A DNA stretch of 34,438 nucleotides, from positions 1 to 34,438 of the forward strand of contig CAYOLL010000057.1 in assembly GCA_964404765.1 (NCBI GenBank), read 5' to 3'. The notes under the pieces are model-generated. The model was given only the letters and a program-made list of their open reading frames with translations, was not told where the DNA came from and ran no database searches. The DNA is from CAYOLL01 sp964404765 [NCBI: uncultured Gemmatimonadota bacterium]. Lineage in GTDB: Bacteria; 4572-55. The position numbers and the translations under genes were made by a program. Numbering within the stretch: the first letter of the stretch is position 1; each line of letters opens with the position of its first letter. This document shows, in pieces, positions 1 to 6,595 of this stretch.

Positions 1-98
1 CATGCTTCAGAAATGGTCTCACTCCAGATTCACGCGGATCAGGAGGTCTGAATTTGGCCTCGATTTCGACCTGTTTTTCGTCGCTCATTTCCGGGACG

Positions 99-269
99 TC
101 AATAGGCGGCAGTTCGGCGGGGCAGGGCAGCGGCTTTCAGTTCGCGCAGCAGCTTGAGCGCCCGCTGGACTTTTTTGTCGCTCAGCAAGGCTTTGTTGAC
201 CAGAATAACGATGGAGGTTTCGCTTTCGGCGATGTCCAGCAAGGTGGATGGGTAGGTGGCTGTTAACAT
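99..269 (-). CDS. small hypothetical protein coupled to the ABC permease, probably frameshifted
   Basis: The ATG at 269 overlaps the permease stop codon (ATGTTAA), and GGAG lies 9 bases upstream, so translation is probably coupled to the permease. The frame gives 56 residues starting MLTATYPSTLLDIAESE and stops at 99. In another frame the same strand stays open from about 113 to the window edge and reads protein-like (PPIDVPEMSDEKQVEIEAKF). This suggests one longer gene broken by a one-base change near the CCCC run at 111-118, either a real frameshift or a sequence error. I do not recognise the family; it does not look like a periplasmic binding protein. Confidence 0.45.
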   Translation of the reverse strand: MLTATYPSTLLDIAESETSIVILVNKALLSDKKVQRALKLLRELKAAALPRRTAAY

Positions 270-1039
270 TTTTGATCTCCATACCAACGTCGCAAAATCC
301 AGTTGCCCAGCAGATTAACCGCGCCAAAAATCAGGACTCCTAATAAAGTCGACATAAAAATAGCGGCAAACAGATACGCAGTTTTAAATTGACTTGAAGT
401 GACAATAATCAAATAGCCCAGGCCGAAGCTTGTGCCATATCCGGCAAAAAATTCTCCGACAATCGCCCCAATGACCGACAACCCGCTGGATATTTTTGCT
501 CCGGTAATAAAATGCGGCACAGCATTAGGCAGGCGCAGTTTGAGCAGCAGCTGCCAACGGTTGGCGTTGTAAATTGCAAACAGTTCGCGCAGATTCGGCT
601 GAATGGCGGTTAAGCCCGCCACGCCATTGGTAATAACTGGAAACAGGCTGATGATAAAAGCCACTATCACTACGCTGCGGAAGCCCGTGCCAAACCAGAT
701 AATGATGAGCGGGGCAATGGCCACAATCGGCACGGTCTGCAAAAAAATGGCGTAGGGATAAAAACTGCGTTGAATCAAATCTGACTGAGCAAAAACAAAG
801 GCGATAACTGCGCCGACCAACAAGCTGCTCAAGAATCCGCATAATGCGCCCAACGCCGTCAATCCTGCCGCGGAAGACAAGGCCGGCCAATTGGCAATGG
901 CAGCTTGTAAAACCGCCATTGGATCCGGCAGCAAAAATGCCGGCACTCGAAAAACAACCACCGTCAGATGCCATAGTATTACAACCAGCATAAAGAGTCC
1001 TAACGGCGGTAAAATGAGTTTCAGCCCGATGCTGCGCAC
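263..1039 (-). CDS. ABC transporter permease, SsuC/TauC/NrtB type
   Basis: A 258-residue inner-membrane protein with about six hydrophobic segments, the usual length for binding-protein-dependent permeases of the nitrate/sulfonate/taurine family. The cytoplasmic EAA-like loop is visible around ELFAIYNANRWQLLLKLRLP, about 100 residues before the end, where the ATPase docks. The start is GTG at 1039, which shares its G with the TAG stop of the upstream ATPase gene (TAGTG), so the two are translationally coupled. The substrate cannot be read from the sequence. No substrate-binding protein is visible; it would have to lie beyond position 1 or elsewhere. Confidence 0.9.
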   Translation of the reverse strand: MRSIGLKLILPPLGLFMLVVILWHLTVVVFRVPAFLLPDPMAVLQAAIANWPALSSAAGLTALGALCGFLSSLLVGAVIAFVFAQSDLIQRSFYPYAIFLQTVPIVAIAPLIIIWFGTGFRSVVIVAFIISLFPVITNGVAGLTAIQPNLRELFAIYNANRWQLLLKLRLPNAVPHFITGAKISSGLSVIGAIVGEFFAGYGTSFGLGYLIIVTSSQFKTAYLFAAIFMSTLLGVLIFGAVNLLGNWILRRWYGDQKC

Positions 1040-1800
1040 TACCAGACCTCCCGCAATTTTCGGCTGATCTGGCCGGCAAGTTGGGCAAACTCCGGATCGG
1101 AACGCAATTCCGGCGTGCGTGGATAACCAAACGGGATGATAAAATCGCCCGCAATCCGTCCCGGGCGTGAGCTCATAATCAGCACCCGCCGGCTTAAATA
1201 AACAGCTTCAAAAACATTGTGTGTAACAAACAGGCCGAGCCAGCGGTGCAACTCCCATAATTTTAGCAGCTCTTCATTCAGCCGCTGCCGGGTTATCTCA
1301 TCCAGTGCGCCAAACGGCTCGTCCAGCAGCAGCACATCCGGCTTGTTGATCAGCGCCCGGGCCAGTGATGCGCGCATCTTCATGCCGCCGGAAAGTTGAT
1401 GCGGACGAGCGTCGGCAAACTCGGTCAGGCCAACCAGCGCCAGTAAGTCATCGACGTTTTTGCTGTCATACGGCAGTTGCAGCAGCTCCATGGGCAGACA
1501 AACATTTTCCCGAATTGTGCGCCAGGGTAATAAAGTCGCTTCCTGAAAAACAAAGGCCAGATCGTGGCTACTGACCAGGGCTTCCTGCGGGCTTTTACCG
1601 CCGATGGTAATGTCGCCGATAGTGGGCGATACTAAGCCGGCAATCAGGCGCAGCAAGGTCGATTTGCCACAACCGGACGGGCCAATAATGGCTACAAAGT
1701 CGCTTTGCTGAAAGTTTAAATTGATCTCATCCAGCGCAATGATTTCAGCGCTAAAGGATTTGCACAGACGATTGATTTGAATGAAGGGCGGCATTTCCAT
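1039..1800 (-). CDS. ABC transporter ATP-binding protein, SsuB/TauB/NrtD type
   Basis: A 253-residue ABC ATPase. It has Walker A GPSGCGKST (residues 40-48), a Q-loop region (FVFQEATLLPW), the signature LSGGMKMR, Walker B DVLLLDEPFGALD and the switch histidine in FVTHNVFEAVYLS. The family energises import of nitrate, sulfonates, taurine or pyrimidine precursors together with the permease that follows. Its ATG lies 2 bases after the stop codon of the HAD gene, so HAD, ATPase and permease form one tight operon. The substrate is unknown. Confidence 0.93.
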   Translation of the reverse strand: MEMPPFIQINRLCKSFSAEIIALDEINLNFQQSDFVAIIGPSGCGKSTLLRLIAGLVSPTIGDITIGGKSPQEALVSSHDLAFVFQEATLLPWRTIRENVCLPMELLQLPYDSKNVDDLLALVGLTEFADARPHQLSGGMKMRASLARALINKPDVLLLDEPFGALDEITRQRLNEELLKLWELHRWLGLFVTHNVFEAVYLSRRVLIMSSRPGRIAGDFIIPFGYPRTPELRSDPEFAQLAGQISRKLREVW

Positions 1801-1802
1801 GT

Positions 1803-2513
1803 TTATAAACCGGTAATCGGTGGCAAAAGCGGCAATAATTGTTCATAACGAGTGATGGTAGAAATATCGGGATTTTCGGCGGACGGTTGATAAAGCAAGA
1901 CCGGCCAGCCGGCGGAACGTGCGCCATCTATGTCGTGAACCCGGCTATCGCCAATATGCAAAATCTGTGTTGGTCCAAGCTGCATGACCGCTTCAACATG
2001 GCGAAAAATACCGAGATGCGGTTTTTCGATGCCAATCTCACTGGAAATAAAGATGTGTTCAAATGGATATAGAATATTCATTTCGGTTAGAATCTGCCGC
2101 AGCTGGCTATCCCAATTGGAAAGCACAGCCACACGATAGCCACGCTGCTTAAGCGTCATAATAATCGGCAGCGCATTGGGCGAAAGTTGCCAGCGTTCCG
2201 CTTTAGCAAAAGTGTGCCAGACCTCCCAAAACAGCGCGTCAAAGTCTCGCGGCTGGCCTAAACCGGCCAGCGTTTCCCGAAAAAGGCGTTGCCAGAAAAG
2301 AACTTCGGTTTCTTCGCTTAAGCCAGTCCTGGGCACGTCTTGCATTTTTTGAAAAGCACGGCGAAAAGCCGATTCCAACGCAACCGGGCTTAAAGCCAGC
2401 CCATGCCGAATCGTCATTTCCGCGTAAATCTCACCTACGGACGGGTAAACAGACAGGAGTGTGCCGGCCGCATCAAATGTGACAGCTTTTAATCTTGCAA
2501 AAATAGTATCCAT
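1803..2513 (-). CDS. HAD-superfamily hydrolase, HDHD3/REG-2-like
   Basis: A 236-residue haloacid dehalogenase-fold protein. Motif I is FDAAGTLL with nucleophile Asp14; the usual second Asp two residues later is Ala, as is common in the REG-2/HDHD3 subgroup, so phosphatase activity is not certain. Motif II is VLSNWD, motif III the lysine of GIEKPH and motif IV GDSRVHDIDGA. The cap lies between motifs I and II. The ATG at 2513 has GAGAAG upstream. It is the first gene of the operon with the ABC transporter. Upstream lies the oldest-looking end of the TA cassette array. Confidence 0.88.
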   Translation of the reverse strand: MDTIFARLKAVTFDAAGTLLSVYPSVGEIYAEMTIRHGLALSPVALESAFRRAFQKMQDVPRTGLSEETEVLFWQRLFRETLAGLGQPRDFDALFWEVWHTFAKAERWQLSPNALPIIMTLKQRGYRVAVLSNWDSQLRQILTEMNILYPFEHIFISSEIGIEKPHLGIFRHVEAVMQLGPTQILHIGDSRVHDIDGARSAGWPVLLYQPSAENPDISTITRYEQLLPLLPPITGL

Positions 2514-2561
2514 AACGCGCTTCTCAAGTCTGAGCCACCAATTGGCGGTGCGATCCAGATT

Positions 2562-2594
2562 TTACAAAATGAGAAAAAGTTCTTTCATTGACAT
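2562..2594 (-). pseudogene. ten-codon gene stub at the end of the TA array
   Basis: After repeat copy A there is a leader of 47 bases with AAAAGGTG and then ATG at 2594, reading MSMKELFLIL followed by TAA. The spacing matches the leader-plus-start layout of every other cassette in the array. I read it as the 5' end of a lost antitoxin-type gene, or a fortuitous short frame. No function can be assigned. Confidence 0.25.
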
Positions 2595-2641
2595 AATTTT
2601 TCACCTTTTAACGCAACGTGGATTGGATACAATTTTGCTAT

Positions 2642-2745
2642 GACCGCGCCGAGTGCGCCCAAGTCGGTCTTCAGTCCGTTGCACGGGGCGTCGGTTATTT
2701 GGTGTGCAGCGAGTCCATGTCGTCGGCCGGCGCTTTTTTGGCCAC
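2642..2745 (-). repeat. alaS-fragment repeat, copy A (after hicB)
   Basis: It begins 3 bases after the HicB stop codon. On the minus strand it reads GTGGCCAAAAAAGCGCC, encoding VAKKAPADDMDSLH, and ends TCGGCGCGGTCAT. This is the most diverged copy: several substitutions, and an extra base after the DSLH codons breaks the alaS-like frame. It lacks the internal insertion seen in copies D-F. Confidence 0.85.
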
Positions 2746-2748
2746 TAT

Positions 2749-3009
2749 TCATGCGGCAAGCCGTTGCCTTTGAACTACACGCTGCATTCGATTCGCGTAA
2801 TCTTTTCCGGATGTCACTGGTGGCAAAGGTTTCCCGTCACGTTTGTAAAGCTGAATGGTTTCTTCAACAATTTCGCATAGCTCGGCAAAGACTTTTTGCT
2901 CGTTATCGCCGTGACAGCCTCCGTAAAACAGCCCGGGACAGCTCCCCACAAAGCATTGATCCTCATCTGACCATTCTACAATTTTAACGTAACGTGCGCT
3001 TTCTTTCAT
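2749..3009 (-). CDS. hicB: HicB-family antitoxin
   Basis: An 86-residue protein with the partial RNase H-like HicB fold: VKIVEWSDEDQCFVGSCPGL, then GDNEQKVFAELCEIVEETIQLYKRDGKPLP. HicB proteins bind and inhibit the mRNA-cleaving toxin HicA and usually repress their own promoter. The ATG at 3009 overlaps the hicA stop (ATGA), with the toxin first, as is typical for hicAB. The tail after residue 65 shows no DNA-binding domain I recognise. It is followed at once by repeat copy A. Confidence 0.88.
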   Translation of the reverse strand: MKESARYVKIVEWSDEDQCFVGSCPGLFYGGCHGDNEQKVFAELCEIVEETIQLYKRDGKPLPPVTSGKDYANRMQRVVQRQRLAA

Positions 3010-3203
3010 TTTTTTGACTCCTTAATGGCCGTTTTGACCGCTTTCTCCTGATAATGCCTGGCATCATCACCCGGGTTGTCGGAAATGGTGATGGGTTTGG
3101 CTACCTTTGGATGCGTGAAGTTGCGATGATCGCCTTTTCCACCGCGATTGATGAGTCCGGCCGTTTCCAGATCACGAACCAAATCTCGAATTTTACGAGG
3201 CAT
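3006..3203 (-). CDS. hicA: HicA-family mRNA interferase toxin
   Basis: A 65-residue double-stranded-RNA-binding-like toxin. The family core is visible as LVRDLETAGLINRGGKGDHRNF with His26, the expected catalytic residue, followed by the hydrophobic-strand motif ITISDNPGDDARHYQEKAVKTAI. The length is normal for HicA. The ATG at 3203 is preceded by AAAGG. It is translationally coupled to hicB by a four-base overlap and lies between repeat copies B and A. Confidence 0.9.
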   Translation of the reverse strand: MPRKIRDLVRDLETAGLINRGGKGDHRNFTHPKVAKPITISDNPGDDARHYQEKAVKTAIKESKK

Positions 3204-3252
3204 ACGATTTACCTTTTACAATTTACCGGGCGATGAGCGTTGCAGATAAAAT

Positions 3253-3358
3253 GACCGCGCCGAGCACAGCTTGTCCTGAGCTTGTCGAAGGGTCCACGCC
3301 GGACTTGAGGCCATTTGGTGCAGCAAGTCCATGTCGTCGGCCTGCGCTTTTTGGCCAC
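3253..3358 (-). repeat. alaS-fragment repeat, copy B (after ygiT-like gene), with nested PFDKLR element
   Basis: It begins about 19 bases after the YgiT-like stop codon. The extra upstream bases also match alaS: TTCAAAGTCGTGGCCAAA encodes FKVVAK, against YKIVSA in alaS. It has lost about 30 bases in the middle, covering the LRNG codons. Positions 3268-3294 carry an inserted dispersed repeat that on this strand reads CCCTTCGACAAGCTCAGGAC, placed between the GGCGTGG and TGCTCGGCG codons. Confidence 0.85.
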
Positions 3359-3377
3359 GACTTTGAAGCAAGCCCGA

Positions 3378-3623
3378 TTATGCGTACACCGAATAAACCG
3401 GCACGAGGACTTCCTTTTCCGCTTTACGCCGGCCACGTACGCTTTCTTCGATTGTTTTCAGCACATTAGCGGTAAAATAGCGTGCGCCACATTTTTGACA
3501 AACACCGGCAGGCACTTTTTCCAACAAAATGTATTTGCCTTTCACTCGCCGATGCATGGTGACGTGCTTTTCGACAATATCGCCGCCACAATATTCGCAG
3601 GTTTCACCTTCCCAAAAACTCAT
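3378..3623 (-). CDS. YgiT-type zinc finger protein (MqsA N-terminal-like antitoxin)
   Basis: An 81-residue protein with two CxxC pairs, Cys9/Cys12 (CEYCGG) and Cys42/Cys45 (CQKCGARYF), the zinc-binding fold of the MqsA/YgiT N-terminal domain. The helix-turn-helix half of full MqsA is absent. Such proteins commonly pair with a DUF4258 protein as a putative type II TA module, and the gene just upstream is DUF4258. The ATG at 3623 has GGAAAA upstream. Role as antitoxin is inferred from family and pairing. Confidence 0.85.
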   Translation of the reverse strand: MSFWEGETCEYCGGDIVEKHVTMHRRVKGKYILLEKVPAGVCQKCGARYFTANVLKTIEESVRGRRKAEKEVLVPVYSVYA

Positions 3624-3638
3624 ACTATTTTCCTTCCG

Positions 3639-3905
3639 TCAGGGTAGAACTTCATAAACCGTGATGACACGCACTTTGCCGCCGGTCGTAATCCGGCAAA
3701 CGCAACCAATAGAACGACCATCCAAAGCTAAACCCACAATCTCGACTTTGCCTTCTTTTGGCCAACTTTTCCGAATCTTGCCCGTCAAGATGCCACGCTC
3801 CACATCGTAGACATCGAAATCGTCATTGGTGGCTTCGTCATTGGCATGTTCGGTCAAATAGAAAAGCCCGTTGCGAACCAGTTCTTTGATTTGCTTCAAA
3901 TTCAA
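3639..3905 (-). CDS. DUF4258 domain protein, putative toxin
   Basis: An 88-residue protein with the DUF4258 pattern: FYLTEHANDEATNDDFDVYDVERGILTG near the N-terminus (the His-Ala motif typical of the family), then strands ending CVCRITTGGKVRVITVYEV. These proteins resemble RelE/BrnT-size toxins and are usually encoded next to YgiT-type zinc fingers. The start is TTG at 3905, chosen because AAGGAG lies 7 bases upstream and no in-frame ATG fits better. Toxicity is inferred, not shown. Confidence 0.82.
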   Translation of the reverse strand: MNLKQIKELVRNGLFYLTEHANDEATNDDFDVYDVERGILTGKIRKSWPKEGKVEIVGLALDGRSIGCVCRITTGGKVRVITVYEVLP

Positions 3906-3947
3906 GTCGAATCTCCTTCATTTACATACGGCACGGCGTTATTGGAT

Positions 3948-4049
3948 GACCGCGCCGAGCACGCCCACGCCGGACTTCAGGTCACTGCCCAGAGCGGCGG
4001 CCATTTGGTGCAGCGAGTCCATGTCGTCAGCCCGTGCTTTTTTGGCCAC
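3948..4049 (-). repeat. alaS-fragment repeat, copy C
   Basis: It begins 9 bases after the stop codon of the upstream DUF2442 gene. The alaS-like frame is intact: VAKKARADDMDSLHQM, then AAALGSDLKSGVGVLGAVI. It is the short form without the internal insertion. It is followed by a 42-base leader with AAGGAG for the DUF4258 gene. Confidence 0.9.
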
Positions 4050-4058
4050 GAGTTTTCG

Positions 4059-4352
4059 TCACGCAACAGCTTCTGCCAAAATACGCTCGTCAACATTTTC
4101 GACAAAAACGGGCAGTTTATCTGGAACAAGAAGTTCTAGCAAAAACTCAGGGGCAAAATCTGCGCCGTTAGCCCACGACAAGGTGTGGCCTTCAATTTTG
4201 AAACTCATGAAAAAATCAATATTCTGCAAAGGCTCAAATACTTCGCCATCTAATTCATTTGCCAAATCAATAATGCCGGACGCGCCATTATTGAAGGCAA
4301 CCCAAATCCGGTAATTGTCCACATATTTCGCTTTTTCGATGTGTAGGAACAT
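4059..4352 (-). CDS. DUF2442 domain protein (first pair)
   Basis: A 97-residue protein with the DUF2442 pattern: VDNYRIWVAFNNGASGIIDL, then EPLQNIDFFMSFKIEGHTLSW and a closing DFAPEFLLELL. The family is usually found beside DUF4160 proteins in putative TA-like pairs; biochemical function is unknown. The ATG at 4352 has GGAG six bases upstream, and that motif overlaps the stop of the DUF4160 gene, so the two are co-translated. It is a distant paralogue of 4790-5137. Confidence 0.85.
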   Translation of the reverse strand: MFLHIEKAKYVDNYRIWVAFNNGASGIIDLANELDGEVFEPLQNIDFFMSFKIEGHTLSWANGADFAPEFLLELLVPDKLPVFVENVDERILAEAVA

Positions 4353-4355
4353 GGT

Positions 4356-4613
4356 TCACTCCAGGGGATTAATGTCATGCAAGGTTTTCTTCTGTCGGGC
4401 TAATTCCCAATCAGCCCGCAGTTCATCTTTATGAAGAACATACCAATCCAAAACAGCATTCAGAGCCCGTCGCGGAAACTTGCCCTGAACGATGCCGGAT
4501 TCAATCTCAACCGTAATTTCGTATTCACCGTATTCAGCGTGAAAATGCGCCGGGCCATGCTCACGAAAATACATGCGAATAACAATGCCCAGAAAACGGC
4601 TTATTTCGGGCAT
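4356..4613 (-). CDS. DUF4160 domain protein (first pair)
   Basis: An 85-residue protein with the DUF4160 core: MPEISRFLGIVIRMYF, then the hallmark HGPAHFHAEYGEYEITVEIE and a helical C-terminus (LDWYVLHKDELRADWE). DUF4160 proteins pair with DUF2442 proteins; a TA role has been suggested but is not established here. AAGGAAAA precedes the ATG at 4613. The first 18 residues are nearly the same as those of the second copy at 5140-5400, so the pair was probably duplicated or acquired twice. Confidence 0.87.
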   Translation of the reverse strand: MPEISRFLGIVIRMYFREHGPAHFHAEYGEYEITVEIESGIVQGKFPRRALNAVLDWYVLHKDELRADWELARQKKTLHDINPLE

Positions 4614-4650
4614 AATGTTTTCCTTTTTTTATGATGGTGTAATGGACATA

Positions 4651-4776
4651 GACTGCGCCGAGCACGCCGACGCCGGATTTCAGGCCGTTGCGCAGGCTTG
4701 TCGTGAGCGCGATCCAACGGGCGGCGGCCATTTGGTGCAGCGAGTTCATGTCGTCGGCCTGCGCTTTTTTGGCTAC
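4651..4776 (-). repeat. alaS-fragment repeat, copy D
   Basis: This copy shows the alaS origin best. Homology starts right at the stop region of the DUF2442 gene: GACTACAAGATCGTAGCC encodes DYKIVA, against GYKIVSA in alaS at about 7988-8005. The frame continues KKAQADDMNSLHQM, AAARWIALTT, SLRNGLKSGVGVLGAV. The RWIALTT part (minus strand CCGTTGGATCGCGCTCACGA) is an insertion relative to alaS and resembles the dispersed PFDKLR element. Positions 4679-4742 are identical to 5462-5525 in copy E. Confidence 0.92.
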
Positions 4777-4789
4777 GATCTTGTAGTCA

Positions 4790-5137
4790 TTAGCTCACTT
4801 CTGCAAAAACTTCTTCCTCAACAGCAACAGGCTGCGCGATAATTTCTTGAGCCAGATATCCCCATTCCCTGTATTGCTCCTGCAACGCCGGGTCATGGCG
4901 AAACGCCAGGAAGTACAGATATTCCGGCGCTAAGTCCACATCGCCATTTAGCCAGGTTATGGTGTCGTGCTTCAGTTCAAAGGCACAAAAAACCGCCTTA
5001 TCTCTGAGCGGCCAAAAGACAGACCGAGGTTCATTCATCAAATACTCACGTAAGTCCGCAACGCCTTTTAGCCCGTCATTGAAAGTTAGTTCAATTTTGA
5101 AATCGCCCACATATTGCGCTTGTGTTATGCTTAACAT
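4790..5137 (-). CDS. DUF2442 domain protein (second pair)
   Basis: A 115-residue DUF2442 protein: VGDFKIELTFNDGLKGVADL, SVFWPLRDKAVFCAFELKHD and TITWLNGDVDLAPEYLYFLA. It is longer than the first copy because of an acidic C-terminal tail (VEEEVFAEVS). The ATG at 5137 lies 2 bases after the stop of the DUF4160 partner. The two DUF2442 proteins share the family pattern but are clearly diverged, so this is not a recent whole-unit duplication. Confidence 0.85.
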   Translation of the reverse strand: MLSITQAQYVGDFKIELTFNDGLKGVADLREYLMNEPRSVFWPLRDKAVFCAFELKHDTITWLNGDVDLAPEYLYFLAFRHDPALQEQYREWGYLAQEIIAQPVAVEEEVFAEVS

Positions 5138-5139
5138 GT

Positions 5140-5400
5140 TTACACCAATGGTTGAATTTTTTGGTACTTGCCGGTGGCTTTCAAATTGTTCCAGTTAGCG
5201 CGCAGCTCGTCTTGATGCTCCATCGCCCATTCAACAACCAGGCTGAGCACTTTTGGCGGAAGTTTTCCATTCATCACGCCCAATGTCTCAATGTTGATGG
5301 AAGCCTTGTATTCGTTATACTCGGCATGAAAGTGCGGTGGATTATGCTCATTGAAATACATGTAAACGATGATACCCAGAAAACGGCTTATTTCAGGCAT
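5140..5400 (-). CDS. DUF4160 domain protein (second pair)
   Basis: An 86-residue DUF4160 protein: MPEISRFLGIIVYMYF, HNPPHFHAEYNEYKASINIE, then a helix with VVEWAMEHQDELRANWNNLK. AAAGGAAGC precedes the ATG at 5400. It is first in the second DUF4160/DUF2442 unit, flanked by repeat copies E and D. The function is unknown; a TA-like role is inferred from family pairing and from its place in an array of TA units. Confidence 0.87.
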   Translation of the reverse strand: MPEISRFLGIIVYMYFNEHNPPHFHAEYNEYKASINIETLGVMNGKLPPKVLSLVVEWAMEHQDELRANWNNLKATGKYQKIQPLV

Positions 5401-5433
5401 AACGCTTCCTTTTTTTAGATGTTAGCTGACAAT

Positions 5434-5560
5434 GACCGCGCCGAGCACGCCCACGCCTGACTTCAGGCCGTTGCGCAGGCTTGTCGTGAGCGCGATCCAA
5501 CGGGCGGCGGCCATTTGGTGCAGCGCGAGGCCATGTCGTCGGCCTGCGCTTTTTTGGCAT
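5434..5560 (-). repeat. alaS-fragment repeat, copy E
   Basis: It begins about 1 base after the MazF-like stop codon. It carries the same RWIALTT-type insertion as copy D and shares a 64-base identical block with it (5462-5525 against 4679-4742). Two extra bases near the ATGGCCTCGCGCTGC segment break the alaS-like frame at the 5' end, while the 3' part still encodes TSLRNGLKSGVGVLGAVI. Confidence 0.9.
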
Positions 5561-5561
5561 G

Positions 5562-5912
5562 TTATCGGACAATCGCCAATTGAAAGCACAAAGCTTCGAT
5601 GATTTGATCGTGGCATGTTATGTCGGCGACAACGCCAATCTCTTTCATCAAACGTTGCTTATCCAATGCCCGAATTTGATAGCACAAAACCAGAGATTCG
5701 TTGGGCAAACCCGATTTGTCGGACGTGAGCAGAACCTCGTTTGGATACACATTGCGACCGGGTTTTCGTGATGTGAGCGGCAATATATCCACGACCGGCA
5801 GGATTTGATTGAGATTTTCATCGCTAATGACCAAAACAGGCCGCGTTTTTCCCTGTTCCGAACCGATCACCGGATCAAGATTGGCCAGAAAAATGTGCCA
5901 GCGATAGGTCAT
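5562..5912 (-). CDS. PemK/MazF-family mRNA interferase toxin
   Basis: A 116-residue toxin with the MazF fold: IFLANLDPVIGSEQGKTRPV (the conserved GxEQxKxRPxLV region), VLVISDENLN, VDILPLTS, the ESLVLCYQIRALDKQRL segment and a C-terminal LAIVR. MazF proteins cleave single-stranded RNA at specific sequences. The ATG at 5912 overlaps the antitoxin stop (ATGA) and has GGAGG just upstream; an upstream TTG is less likely. It is followed by repeat copy E. Confidence 0.92.
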   Translation of the reverse strand: MTYRWHIFLANLDPVIGSEQGKTRPVLVISDENLNQILPVVDILPLTSRKPGRNVYPNEVLLTSDKSGLPNESLVLCYQIRALDKQRLMKEIGVVADITCHDQIIEALCFQLAIVR

Positions 5913-6154
5913 GCCGCCTCCCAATTTTCTGCATCTATGGCTGCAAAATCCGCGTGGACTTCTTCCAAATCGCTCAAAAAGACCGAGTCGGACATGGCCT
6001 TTTTCATGGCGTTGATTTTTTGTTCATAGTCCGATGGCCGTCGTTTGAGGATCAAAATGACTTCGATCACTTCATTTTCTGGCACGTATGGCGGGATATT
6101 GATCAGGAATTGATGATTTTCTGGAGTGCGGATATAATGCTTGATTGCTTCCAT
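5909..6154 (-). CDS. antitoxin partner of the PemK/MazF toxin
   Basis: An 81-residue protein, MEAIKHYIRTPENHQFLINI and onward. A predicted strand-rich N-terminus (FLINIPPYVP, EVIEVILILK) is followed by an acidic helical tail (FLSDLEEVHADFAAIDAENW), the typical layout of an antitoxin with an N-terminal dimerisation/DNA-binding part and a toxin-binding tail. I do not recognise a named domain. AAGGAAA precedes the ATG at 6154, and it overlaps the toxin gene by four bases. Confidence 0.82.
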   Translation of the reverse strand: MEAIKHYIRTPENHQFLINIPPYVPENEVIEVILILKRRPSDYEQKINAMKKAMSDSVFLSDLEEVHADFAAIDAENWEAA

Positions 6155-6182
6155 TGTGTTTCCTTTCTTAAGTTACCGGGAT

Positions 6183-6298
6183 GACTGCGCCGAGCACGCC
6201 CACGCCGGACTTGAGGCCGTTGCGCAGGCTTGTCGTGAGTGTGGTCGAACGGGTCGTCGGCCTTATGATGCAGAGAGTCCATGTCGTCGGCCTGCACG
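6183..6298 (-). repeat. alaS-fragment repeat, copy F
   Basis: It begins 6 bases after the ParE stop codon. It reads QADDMDSLHHKADD and then PFDHTHDK, which exposes the internal insertion as a relative of the PFDKLR dispersed repeat; the insertion shifts the frame of the part corresponding to LRNGLKSGVGVLGA. It lacks the GCCAAAAAAG codons at its 5' edge. Confidence 0.88.
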
Positions 6299-6304
6299 TA
6301 GCAT

Positions 6305-6595
6305 TTACAAACGATCTATCCAATAATCCGGTCGCCGATGTTGATGCATGACAGCGATAATCACAATTGTTTCGTGATGGATACGATATAAGACGCCGTA
6401 CGGAAAACGATTCAGGAATCGAACTCTGACGTCGTCTCGCTTGATCGGACTGGACATTGGATAATCAAGAATTTGTCGGACCGCCTTTTGCACTTCGCGC
6501 AAGAAATCAATCCCCAAAGCGGGTGATTGGTCTTCATAATAGTCAGCCGCGTCATTCATTTCTTGCTCGGCGGGATCAAGAAAAATGACGTTCAT
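6305..6595 (-). CDS. RelE/ParE-family toxin
   Basis: A 96-residue RelE/ParE-fold toxin: NVIFLDPAEQEMNDAADYYE, FLREVQKAVRQILDYP, VRVRFLNRFPYGVLYRIHHE and a closing IIAVMHQHRRPDYW, the usual ParE C-terminal HxxRxPxYW motif. ParE toxins poison DNA gyrase while RelE-type members cut mRNA on ribosomes; this fits the ParE subgroup better. The ATG at 6595 overlaps the antitoxin stop (ATGA). Confidence 0.93.
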   Translation of the reverse strand: MNVIFLDPAEQEMNDAADYYEDQSPALGIDFLREVQKAVRQILDYPMSSPIKRDDVRVRFLNRFPYGVLYRIHHETIVIIAVMHQHRRPDYWIDRL

